Source of the DNA: Acidimicrobiia bacterium
Lineage (GTDB): Bacteria; Actinomycetota; Acidimicrobiia; Acidimicrobiales; AC-14
Length of the DNA: 19,317 nt
Assembly (NCBI GenBank): GCA_019243595.1
Contig: JAFAUA010000445.1
Span: 1 to 19,317, forward strand
Reading direction: 5' to 3'
The position numbers and the translations under genes are program-made. The notes under the pieces are model-generated. The model saw only the letters and a program-made list of their open reading frames with translations. It ran no database searches and was not told the origin of the DNA. Position 1 is the stretch's first letter; each line of letters opens with the position of its first letter. Below are positions 7,369 through 14,704 of this stretch, piece after piece.

Positions 7369-8559
7369 CTAGACGTCCGCGCCGTAGACGATGGCGCCGC
7401 CGAAGTGGGGCGACGAGTGACAGGCCAGACCGACGGTGGCCTTCTCGCGCTGACGCTCGCCGGCGCGGCCGGAGAGCTGGAGGTAACACTCGAGCATCTG
7501 GGGGACGCCGTGCATGCGGCCGTTGCCGAGGGCGCCGCCGCCCGACAGCACCGGCAGGCCGGTCCGTGAGTCGCTGTCTATGCCGCCGTCCTTGACCAAG
7601 CGGTGCGCCTCCCCTACCGGGCAGAGGCCGAGCACCTCGAGCCAGAAGTACACGAACGGCGAGAAGCCGTCGTAGAGCTGGGGTACGTCGAGGTCGCCGG
7701 GGCCCAGCCCCGACGTCGTCCACAGACGCCGCGCTGTTTCGGTGCCGACCTCATAGAGGTCGTCGAGCGGCCAGTGCAGCGGCAGCCGCCGGCGGGTCGG
7801 GGCGCCCATGCCGAAGCCGCGTACGTAGACCGGCTTGTTCGGGAGGTCACGCGCCCGTTCGGCGGACGTGAGCACGAAGCACGCCACGCCGTCGACGGGG
7901 ATGTCGGCGTCGTACCGGCAGATCGGCTCGCTCACCAGCGGCGCCGCCAGGTACTCGTCGGCAGTCAAAGGGCGGTCGTGCCAGTACGACCAGGGGATTC
8001 GCGCACCGTTCTTGCGGGCCTCGACCAGCACAGCTGCCATCGATTCCCGGCACGCGCCATAGCGCTGCAGGTACTCGTTGTACGTCATGCCGATCATCGC
8101 CAGCGGACCGAAGAACCCCTGAGGGGCCGTCCACTGGTTCGACCCACTGGCCTCCTGCATCGGATTGCCGTGGTAGCTGCCAGCGGGATTGTGGAGGGCC
8201 CGGTGCACCAGCACGTGCGTGGCTGCGCCGCTGGCGATGGCATTCACCGCCAGCATCACAGACCCCGGTAGCTGCCCGACGCCCTGGAAGCCCGACACGT
8301 ATGTCGGGTTGACGCCGAGGTGCTCGGCCAGCCAGTTGGACGTCACCATGCTCACGCCGTCCTGCATGGCGTGGGCGCCGGCCGTCGGGAACAACGCACT
8401 CGAGGTGAAGCCGTCGATCTGGTCGACTCGCAGACCCGCATCGGTGATGGCTTGCTTCGCCGTGTCGAGGGCGACGGCGCCGAGTGTGCGGTCGAAGTGC
8501 CGGACGATCGGGCTCTGCGCGTACCCGGCGACGGCGACCGCGTCGCGTTTGAAGGTCAC
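7369..8559 (-). CDS. Thiolase-like protein (lipid-transfer/SCP2-thiolase family), no canonical nucleophilic Cys
   Basis: The 396-residue protein has the thiolase fold pattern: an N-terminal AVAVAGYAQSP opening, a central conserved segment (VSGFQGVG at 88-95) and a C-terminal GGGALGNGRMHG. Where a true thiolase carries its acylated cysteine (around residue 88-89) there is Val-Ser. His350 occupies the usual GHP/GxxH region. LYDGFS at 295-300 carries Tyr296, as in Ltp-type proteins. The start GTG at 8559 overlaps the DUF35 stop as GTGA. The adjacency matches Ltp2 with its DUF35 partner, a retro-aldolase in steroid side-chain degradation, so a C-C lyase or aldolase role is more likely than thiolysis. 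That is inference from family knowledge; a non-catalytic acyl-CoA-binding role is the alternative. Confidence 0.88.
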   Translation of the reverse strand: MTFKRDAVAVAGYAQSPIVRHFDRTLGAVALDTAKQAITDAGLRVDQIDGFTSSALFPTAGAHAMQDGVSMVTSNWLAEHLGVNPTYVSGFQGVGQLPGSVMLAVNAIASGAATHVLVHRALHNPAGSYHGNPMQEASGSNQWTAPQGFFGPLAMIGMTYNEYLQRYGACRESMAAVLVEARKNGARIPWSYWHDRPLTADEYLAAPLVSEPICRYDADIPVDGVACFVLTSAERARDLPNKPVYVRGFGMGAPTRRRLPLHWPLDDLYEVGTETARRLWTTSGLGPGDLDVPQLYDGFSPFVYFWLEVLGLCPVGEAHRLVKDGGIDSDSRTGLPVLSGGGALGNGRMHGVPQMLECYLQLSGRAGERQREKATVGLACHSSPHFGGAIVYGADV

Positions 8560-8975
8560 GCCTCGGGAACCAACGCGAACGCGGGGATGGCGACGCCCGG
8601 CGCCAGGTCCTCGAACGTCACGGTGACGCGGCTGCCGGCGCGCAGCGCCGCGTCCGCGCCCCCGAGCAGGCGGCCGATGAGGCGCACGTCGCCCTCGTCG
8701 AGACGCACGTCGACGAGGAGCAGCGGGAGGTCGTCATCGAAGCCGGGCAGGAACGACTGGTGGAGAACCGTCCACGAGCACACGGTGCCCGAGCCGCTTA
8801 CGGGCTCGAAGCGGAACTGGGGATCGGTGTGGTGGCAGTGCGGACACACCAGGTCGGGCGGATGGGTGAGCTCGTTGCAGCGGAAGCAGCGGGCGATGAC
8901 CAGCCGGTGCTCGGCCGCCGCCGCCCAGAAGGATGCCGAGAGATCGTCGGCAACCGGAAGGGGGCGGCCAGGCAT
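8556..8975 (-). CDS. DUF35 zinc-ribbon/OB-fold protein (acyl-CoA-associated)
   Basis: This 139-residue protein has the two-part DUF35 layout: an N-terminal rubredoxin-like zinc ribbon with Cys30-x2-Cys33 and Cys44-x2-Cys47, then an OB-fold from about residue 55 (GSGTVCSWTVLHQSF onward) ending in FALVPEA. The ATG at 8975 shares one base with the CoA transferase stop (TGATG), and its own stop overlaps the thiolase-like start by 4 bases. DUF35 proteins are known to bind next to thiolase-fold partners, for example the DUF35 part of ChsH2 with Ltp2, where they position the acyl-CoA and are needed for activity. Coupled translation with the thiolase-like gene supports a complex of the two here. Confidence 0.9.
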   Translation of the reverse strand: MPGRPLPVADDLSASFWAAAAEHRLVIARCFRCNELTHPPDLVCPHCHHTDPQFRFEPVSGSGTVCSWTVLHQSFLPGFDDDLPLLLVDVRLDEGDVRLIGRLLGGADAALRAGSRVTVTFEDLAPGVAIPAFALVPEA

Positions 8976-10186
8976 CAGGGAATGACGGCTGTGTCGCGCA
9001 GGGCCGTGATGTCGTCCCAGCCGTAGCCGAGCTCCAGCAGGATCGTCTCCGTGTGCTCGCCGTGTTCGGGCGACCGGCGCAGATCGGGGGGATGCTCGTC
9101 GAACTGCACCGGAACGCTCGGCAACCGGTAGGCCGGTCCACCCTCGGCCGCCACGTCGCCGATGTAATCGTTAGCGACGACCTGCGGGTCGTCGAGCAGC
9201 TCCTCGACGGCTTGGACCGGCGCCCACGGCACGTCGAGCGTGTGCAGCAGGTCCTTCCACTCGGCGAAGGTCTTGCTGACGAACAGCTCGTCGAGCACGG
9301 CCACGCACGCCGCTGCGTTGGCCCGCCGGGCGTGGTGGTCCGCGAAGCGCTCGTCACTTGCGAGATCGGGCCGTTCGACGAGATCGCAGAACGGCGCCCA
9401 GTAGCGGTCGGACTCGAGAAACATCAGCTGGATGTGGCGGCCGTCTTTGGTGCGGTAGGCCGCGACGAGCGGGTTGGCGGTGCCGCGGTCATTGCTCGCC
9501 CTGGGCTCACCGCCTTGCAATGCGGCGAGCAGATCCGACGACAGCGTCCACATGGCCATCGCCAGCAGCGAGACGTCGACCACGCTCCCCTCGCCTGTCC
9601 GCGCGCGGCCGAGCAGGGCGGCGGCGATGCCGAACGCCAACGCCATGCCGCCGTTGCGGTCGCCCATCGCCCCCCGCTGGTTGATCGGGTACTGGCGATC
9701 AGGCGGCGTCAGCACATGGGCCAGGCCGCCGCGGGCGAAGAACGCCGACGCGTCGTACCCGGCCATCCCTGCGTCGGGGCCGCGCATTCCGTAGCCCGTG
9801 CCCCGCGCGTAGACGAGCCGCGGGTACCGCGAACGCACCTCGTCGACGCCAAGCCCGAGTCGTTCCAGCGCCTCGGGCCGGAAGCTGGTGAGCAGGACGT
9901 CGGCCCCGTCGAGCAGCTCGTGCAGGATCTCCCGGCCCTCGTCGGTGCGCAGGTCGACAGCGAGCGAACGCTTGCCCCGGTTGGCGAGGGCGACCGAAAG
10001 ATTGACCCCGCTCCCGCTGTCCACGCCGATCCCCTGCGTCGCCAACGCCCGGTACGGATCACCTTCGGGCTTGTCGACGCGGACGACGTCGGCGCCCCAG
10101 TCGGCCAGGAGGGCGCCCGCCACTGGCACGAACACCCACTGCGCCAGCTCCACGACCCGAACGCCCTCGAACGCTCCCTGCTGCAC
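8975..10186 (-). CDS. CaiB/BaiF-family CoA transferase (family III)
   Basis: This 403-residue protein, normal family length, transfers CoA between carboxylic acids. The opening FEGVRVVELAQWVFVPVAG, the following LLADWGADVVRVDKPEGDP and the RGKRSLAVDL segment are hallmarks of the family. Asp176 in GAMGDRNGG fits the catalytic aspartate that forms the mixed anhydride. The GTG at 10186 is chosen because GGGAGGGAA lies immediately before it and it begins the conserved domain; the frame is open further upstream but only through the promoter region and the divergent gene. It is the first gene of the minus-strand run, and site B lies 35 bases upstream. With the acyl-CoA synthetase it gives the island two routes for thioester formation: ligase for entry, transferase for recycling CoA (inference). 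It could also act as an alpha-methylacyl-CoA racemase-like enzyme, which shares the fold. Confidence 0.92.
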   Translation of the reverse strand: MQQGAFEGVRVVELAQWVFVPVAGALLADWGADVVRVDKPEGDPYRALATQGIGVDSGSGVNLSVALANRGKRSLAVDLRTDEGREILHELLDGADVLLTSFRPEALERLGLGVDEVRSRYPRLVYARGTGYGMRGPDAGMAGYDASAFFARGGLAHVLTPPDRQYPINQRGAMGDRNGGMALAFGIAAALLGRARTGEGSVVDVSLLAMAMWTLSSDLLAALQGGEPRASNDRGTANPLVAAYRTKDGRHIQLMFLESDRYWAPFCDLVERPDLASDERFADHHARRANAAACVAVLDELFVSKTFAEWKDLLHTLDVPWAPVQAVEELLDDPQVVANDYIGDVAAEGGPAYRLPSVPVQFDEHPPDLRRSPEHGEHTETILLELGYGWDDITALRDTAVIP

Positions 10187-10220
10187 TTCCCTCCCGCGTG
10201 ACTCGCGATGGCGCCGTAGT

Positions 10221-10237
10221 GTAGAACGTCGCTCTAC
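10221..10237. promoter_or_regulatory. Operator-like palindrome, site B (divergent caiB-like / transporter promoter region)
   Basis: The site reads GTAGAACGTCGCTCTAC, with perfect GTAGA/TCTAC outer arms. It lies in the 157-base divergent region between the CoA transferase start (10186) and the substrate-binding protein start (10344), so one bound dimer could control both directions. On the plus strand TAGAAC (10222-10227) is a possible -10, with a weak GTGACT 18 bases upstream at 10198-10203. The minus-strand promoter is not clear to me. Confidence 0.65.
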
Positions 10238-10259
10238 CAGTGTGCTCTCGAGGGAGGAC

Positions 10260-10340
10260 GTGGCCGGGCTAGTGGCGAATTTCTCGCACAGAGTGCGCCG
10301 CACGAGGGGGTCCATGAACACGCCGGGGAGGCGCGCGTAG
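10260..10340 (+). CDS. Possible 26-codon leader ORF (or interrupted 5' end of the binding-protein gene)
   Basis: A GTG at 10260 follows GAGGGAGGAC and opens 26 codons ending in TAG at 10338-10340. A second in-frame start (ATG 10314, with GAGGGGG upstream) lies within it. The frame is the same as that of the substrate-binding protein, whose first GTG follows the TAG by only three bases. The encoded peptide is basic (NFSHRVRRTRG, NTPGRRA) and has no recognisable domain. It may be a translated leader that lets ribosomes reinitiate on the binding-protein gene. It may instead be the real N-terminus cut by a nonsense mutation or sequencing error, or chance. The ribosome-binding-site match and shared frame are seen; translation is not shown. 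Confidence 0.35.
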   Translation: MAGLVANFSHRVRRTRGSMNTPGRRA

Positions 10341-10343
10341 CCG

Positions 10344-11903
10344 GTGCCAGTGTTCCTCCAGCTCCGGTTGTGGCTCTCGCAGGGACCGGCCCGCGAGCGC
10401 GTCGCCGCCGGAGTCGCGGTTGCCATCGCCATCACGCTCCTGATCTTGGCGTCGCTCCCGATGACCGACAGCGGTGGCGGGCACGGATCAACGATCGCCA
10501 GCGCAGGCGGCGAAGCGAACGGCGCCGACGTGCTGGGCGGCGCCACATCCGCCAACGGCGCGACTGCGAACGGCGCGGGCGGCACGGCGGGAGCACTCGG
10601 CGCCAGTGGCGTCAACAGCGGCACCGCCTCCTCGACGGGCGCCGGTTCGACAGGCGCAACGTCGGGAAGCGCAAGCGCTCGGACGGCGGCTGCCGGCCCC
10701 AGTTGCACCGGGACACTGGCCGCCAGCGCCCCGGGGATCACGCCCACCCAGGTGAGCGTCGACGTGTCCTACGTCGACCTGGCGGGGCCCGTGGGCAACG
10801 CCGCCTTCAGCATCCGCCCCGACCAGCAGCAGATCATCGCCGCCGCCGCGGACAACATCAACAAGACCGGCGGCGTCGCATGTGGGCGCAAGATCGTCGT
10901 GAAGTCGTATGCGGTCAACCCGATCGACCAGAACGACCAGCAGTCGAAGTGCCTACAGATGGTGCAGGACAAGCCGTTCGCTGTGCTCGACGCCGCCGGC
11001 TACATCACGCCCGTCTCACGCGCCTGCTTCTGGCAGAACAAGCTGCCGTTGCAAATCTCGACCTCGGCCGGCAACACCGAACTGGGAAAGGGCGCCCCGT
11101 ACCTGTACGGCATCATCGCCCCGTCCGAGAAGCAGCTGCGCGACGCGGCGCTCGGTCTCGCCGCCCAAGGTTTCTTCGCGGCGCCGAAGTTCAAGAAGCT
11201 CGGCCTCCTCGAAGACAGCTGCGACCCGGCCGCGAACGGCGAGCTCGAGTCGAGCCTGGCCAAGGCCGGCGTCGGCTCGGGCCAGATCAGCAAGGTCGTG
11301 ATCAGCTGCCAGCTCGTTGCGCCCCCGAACGAGATCCAGCAGGCCGTGATCACGAACCGGACGGCGGGCGCCACCCACGTCCTGCTCGCCAGCTCGATCT
11401 CGAACTCGCAGAACTACACGACGCTCGCCGCCCAACAGAACTTCCATCCTGTTTATGCGACATCGGATTACGGCACCGACACCGCGAACACCGGCCATTG
11501 GGATGCTTCGTTCGTCGGAGCGCTGGCCATCACGAGCAACCACTACGGCGAATTGAGCTCGGGGATCCGCAACGCGCAGGTCAATGCGTGTGATGCCCTC
11601 CTGAAGGCGCACGGGCTTACGGGCATCAACAGCGAGAAGAACGACGAAACGGCCTTGCAGATCTGCGACCAGTTCAACTTCTTCCGCCAGGCGCTCGACA
11701 CCGTTGGCGGGAACCCCACCAGGCAGTCGTTCATCGACGCCGGCCTCGACCGCATGGGTTTGTTCCACGGCTCGATCATGGGCGACGGCAACTTCGACCG
11801 GCCCGACAAGCTGGTCGGCGGCGACTTCCACCGCACCATCCAGTTCGACGGCGGGTGCAGCTGCTGGAAGGTCAAAGACCCGAACTTCACACCGGGTTTC
11901 TGA
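10344..11903 (+). CDS. Branched-chain-amino-acid-type ABC transporter substrate-binding protein, N-terminally membrane-anchored
   Basis: The 519-residue protein is the extracytoplasmic receptor of the LIV-type transporter encoded next. Residues 20-39 form one hydrophobic helix (VAAGVAVAIAITLLILASLP). A Gly/Ala/Ser/Thr/Asn-rich linker of about 75 residues follows (43-117), then a type-1 periplasmic-binding fold from about 120 to the end. No lipobox cysteine follows the hydrophobic segment, so it looks tethered by an uncleaved helix rather than by lipid. The globular part has ten cysteines, unusually many, suggesting disulfides outside the cell. The GTG at 10344 is the first start after an in-frame TAG (10338); GTG 10350 is an alternative, and neither has a strong ribosome-binding site. 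The permease gene starts 9 bases after its stop. The ligand is unknown: LIV-type receptors also bind aromatic, amide and steroid-like acids. Confidence 0.9.
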   Translation: MPVFLQLRLWLSQGPARERVAAGVAVAIAITLLILASLPMTDSGGGHGSTIASAGGEANGADVLGGATSANGATANGAGGTAGALGASGVNSGTASSTGAGSTGATSGSASARTAAAGPSCTGTLAASAPGITPTQVSVDVSYVDLAGPVGNAAFSIRPDQQQIIAAAADNINKTGGVACGRKIVVKSYAVNPIDQNDQQSKCLQMVQDKPFAVLDAAGYITPVSRACFWQNKLPLQISTSAGNTELGKGAPYLYGIIAPSEKQLRDAALGLAAQGFFAAPKFKKLGLLEDSCDPAANGELESSLAKAGVGSGQISKVVISCQLVAPPNEIQQAVITNRTAGATHVLLASSISNSQNYTTLAAQQNFHPVYATSDYGTDTANTGHWDASFVGALAITSNHYGELSSGIRNAQVNACDALLKAHGLTGINSEKNDETALQICDQFNFFRQALDTVGGNPTRQSFIDAGLDRMGLFHGSIMGDGNFDRPDKLVGGDFHRTIQFDGGCSCWKVKDPNFTPGF

Positions 11904-11912
11904 GCGCCACCG

Positions 11913-14681
11913 ATGCAGAGCGGCCTCGTCCTCGGCGTCATCACCGGCCTGACGTACGGGATCCTCGCCGTCGGCATCGTCCTGATCTTCAAGACCAACC
12001 GCTTCATCAACATGGCCCACGCCCAGCTAGGCGCGCTGGCGGCCTTGCTGCTGGGTCGGTTCGTCCTCACCAACGGATGGAGTTGGTGGTTGGCCTTCCC
12101 GGCGTCGCTCGCCATCGGCGTCGTCACTGGACTCGTGATCGAGCGCCTGGTCGTTCGTCCGATGGTCGCCCGAAAGCGCAAGGGCATCTCGCTCCTGCTC
12201 GTGTCGATCGGGGTCGCTCAGCTGCTCACGACGCTGACGTACCTCAAGCAGTTCTCGCCGGACAGCACGACGCTGTACTCGAAGGGCTACCCGACGCCGT
12301 TCGACGCGTCCTGGGAGGTGGGTTCGGTCGTGCTCCGGTCGAACCACATCATGATCCTGGTGCTGGTCCCGCTTGTCGTCATCGGCCTGGCGGCGTTCCT
12401 GCGCTACAGCATCTGGGGCAAGGCGATCCGCGCGTCAGCCTCCAACGCCCAGGCGGCGCGGCTCTGCGGCATACCCGTGTCTCGGGTCAGCGCCATCGCC
12501 TGGGGCATCGCGGGGCTGCTGAGCGCGCTGACCGCCGTCCTGCTGGCGCCGAGCCAGGGCTCGTTCAACGCCGCCGCCCTCGGACCGCAGTTGCTTTTCG
12601 CGTCGCTCGGCGCCGCCGCCCTCGGCGGGTTCACGAGCATCCCCGCCGCCCTGGTGGGTGGGCTGCTCATCGGTGAGGTCGAGCACATCACGCTGGCGGT
12701 AAAGCACAACGGGGGCGACGCACAGCTCGCAGTGTTCGTCGCCGTCCTCGTGATTCTCTTCGCTCGCGGCCGAGTCATCAGCCGGTCGGCAGGCGAGACG
12801 TCGATGGCCATGACCGAGGACGCGCCACCGCTGCGCATCCCGCCGGCCGTCGCCGACCGCGCCATCGTGCGGTACCAGCGTGCGTACCTCGCGGCCGGCG
12901 CGTTGCTCGTCGGCATCGTCGCTCCCCTGCTGCCGTACTTCCACACCGAAGGCCACCGCTTCGAGCTGGTCGTGATCCTCGTCGTCGCCATAGCCGGCGT
13001 GTCGCTGACGATGCTGGTCGGGTGGGCCGGCCAGGTGAGCCTCGGCCACTTCGCGGTGCTGGGCCTCGGCGGCTACATGGCGGCCAAGCTCGGCGCGCAC
13101 GACCTCCCCCTGGTCCCCGTGGTCCTGCTCGCGGGCGTCACCGGAGCCGTCGCCATGGTGATCGTGGGCCTCCCCGCGCTGCGCCTCCGCGGCCTCACTC
13201 TTGCGGTCACCACACTGGGGTTCGCGGTCGCCGCCCCTGCATGGCTGTTCCAGCAGTCGTGGCTCGGCGCCGCCGGTCAGGGCACCGTCCTGGTGCCCCC
13301 ACTCGGACTGCACGGCGTGGGCCGGCTCCACTCGCAGCTCAACGTGTATTACGTGACGCTCGCCCTGCTCGCTGTCGTGCTCGTCTGCGCCAGCCAGTTC
13401 CGTCGCTCCAACCCGGGCCGGCTGGTCGTCGCCGTGCGCGACAACGAGCGCTCGGTCGCCAGCCTCGGCATCACGCCCGCGACCGTGAAGCTGGGTGTGC
13501 TCGCGGCTTCAGGGTTCTTCGTCGCCGCGGCCGGCGTGCTGTGGGGCGCGTCGTGGCGGTCGCTGTCGGTCGACCTCCTGCGTCCCGAGCAGTCACTCGT
13601 CCTGCTCGCCGTACCCGTGATCGGCGGGCTCGGGTCGCTGGCGGGCGCCGTCGCGGGCGCCGTTACCGTCTACCTGCCTTCGTTCCTGCTCGGCGGGGTG
13701 CTGGAATCGATCTTCGGCTCGTTCGCGAAGCAGATCGGGTTCCAGCTGGCGCTCGGCGGCGTCGGCCTCGTGCTGATCCCGCTCTTCTACCCAGCGGGGT
13801 TGGCGGGCGCTGTGCGGGACCGCTGGGAGAAGTTCCTCGAAGGCTTGCGACCAGTCGTTCCCCAGGAAGAGGAGACCGCCGAGACCCCGCTCGTGGTGCG
13901 CGATGTCGACAAGCGCTTCGGCGGCCTCGTCGCTCTCGCGGAGGTCTCGCTCGACGTCCGCCCCGGCGAGGTCGTGGGCCTGATCGGCCCCAATGGCGCC
14001 GGCAAGACGACGCTCATGAACGTCATCTCCGGTGACCTGCGCTGCGACGAGGGCACGGTCTGCGTCTTCGGACGCGACGTAACCGCGCTGGCGCCCGAGT
14101 TCCGAGCGCACTTCGGGCTGGGCCGCAACTATCAGGACGCCAAGCTCTTCCCCGGACTCACCGTCCGCGAGACTTTGCAGCTGGGGGCGTCTCGGCGCGC
14201 GCGCGTGGGCGTCTTCTCGTCGATGGTTGGGGCGCCGTGGGTGAAGTTCGCAGAGCGCCGGTCGCGGCAGCGGGCCGACGCCGTCATCGAGCGCCTGGGT
14301 CTCGACGAATGGGCCGACACGCTGACGTCAGACCTCTCCACAGGAACGCGACGGATCTGCGAGCTGGCCGTGCAGGTGACCGCGGAGCCGCGAGTGCTGC
14401 TACTCGACGAGCCGACGGCGGGCATTGCCCAGCGCGAGGCCGAGGCCTTCGGGCCGCTGCTCCGCCGCATCCGCGACGAGCTCGAGTGCAGCATCCTGAT
14501 CGTCGAGCACGACATGCCGCTGCTGATGGGCGTGTGCGACCGCGTCTACGCCATGGACCTCGGTCGGGTGATCGCCGAGGGCACGCCCGACGAGATCAAG
14601 AACAACCCCGACGTCATCGCTAGCTACCTAGGCACGAGCGACGTTGCCGTCAACCGGTCAGGAAAGGTGGTAGTCCGATAG
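11913..14681 (+). CDS. Fused LivH-LivM-LivG: ABC permease-permease-ATPase in one polypeptide
   Basis: This 922-residue protein joins three normally separate LIV-transporter subunits. Residues 1 to about 295 are the LivH-type permease (TNRFINMAHAQLGALAAL near the start). About 315-640 are the LivM-type permease, with GWAGQVSLGHFAVLGLGGYM around 369-388. From about 657 comes the LivG-type ATPase: Walker A GPNGAGKT at about 692, a Q-loop region GLGRNYQDAKLFPGLT, a signature reading LSTGT at about 808 instead of LSGGQ/LSYGQ, Walker B LLLDEPTAG from about 829, and the H-loop IVEHD at about 864. The reading frame runs unbroken through both junctions, so the fusion is real in this sequence. It would form the transmembrane pore and one ATPase half, with LivF as the other. 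The ATG at 11913 is the start, 9 bases after the binding protein. Confidence 0.94.
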   Translation: MQSGLVLGVITGLTYGILAVGIVLIFKTNRFINMAHAQLGALAALLLGRFVLTNGWSWWLAFPASLAIGVVTGLVIERLVVRPMVARKRKGISLLLVSIGVAQLLTTLTYLKQFSPDSTTLYSKGYPTPFDASWEVGSVVLRSNHIMILVLVPLVVIGLAAFLRYSIWGKAIRASASNAQAARLCGIPVSRVSAIAWGIAGLLSALTAVLLAPSQGSFNAAALGPQLLFASLGAAALGGFTSIPAALVGGLLIGEVEHITLAVKHNGGDAQLAVFVAVLVILFARGRVISRSAGETSMAMTEDAPPLRIPPAVADRAIVRYQRAYLAAGALLVGIVAPLLPYFHTEGHRFELVVILVVAIAGVSLTMLVGWAGQVSLGHFAVLGLGGYMAAKLGAHDLPLVPVVLLAGVTGAVAMVIVGLPALRLRGLTLAVTTLGFAVAAPAWLFQQSWLGAAGQGTVLVPPLGLHGVGRLHSQLNVYYVTLALLAVVLVCASQFRRSNPGRLVVAVRDNERSVASLGITPATVKLGVLAASGFFVAAAGVLWGASWRSLSVDLLRPEQSLVLLAVPVIGGLGSLAGAVAGAVTVYLPSFLLGGVLESIFGSFAKQIGFQLALGGVGLVLIPLFYPAGLAGAVRDRWEKFLEGLRPVVPQEEETAETPLVVRDVDKRFGGLVALAEVSLDVRPGEVVGLIGPNGAGKTTLMNVISGDLRCDEGTVCVFGRDVTALAPEFRAHFGLGRNYQDAKLFPGLTVRETLQLGASRRARVGVFSSMVGAPWVKFAERRSRQRADAVIERLGLDEWADTLTSDLSTGTRRICELAVQVTAEPRVLLLDEPTAGIAQREAEAFGPLLRRIRDELECSILIVEHDMPLLMGVCDRVYAMDLGRVIAEGTPDEIKNNPDVIASYLGTSDVAVNRSGKVVVR

Positions 14682-14704
14682 CTGTCGAGCCCGCCACCGA
14701 TCCC

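Noticed and set aside
8933..10201. A 422-codon plus-strand open frame antisense to the CoA transferase gene
   Set aside because: It shows no motifs, has shadow-frame composition, and lies opposite a complete CaiB/BaiF gene.
10521..10700. The repetitive GGC/GCC/ACG-rich stretch as a DNA repeat or CRISPR-like array
   Set aside because: There is no fixed repeat unit or spacing. It encodes the Gly/Ala/Ser/Thr linker of the binding protein.
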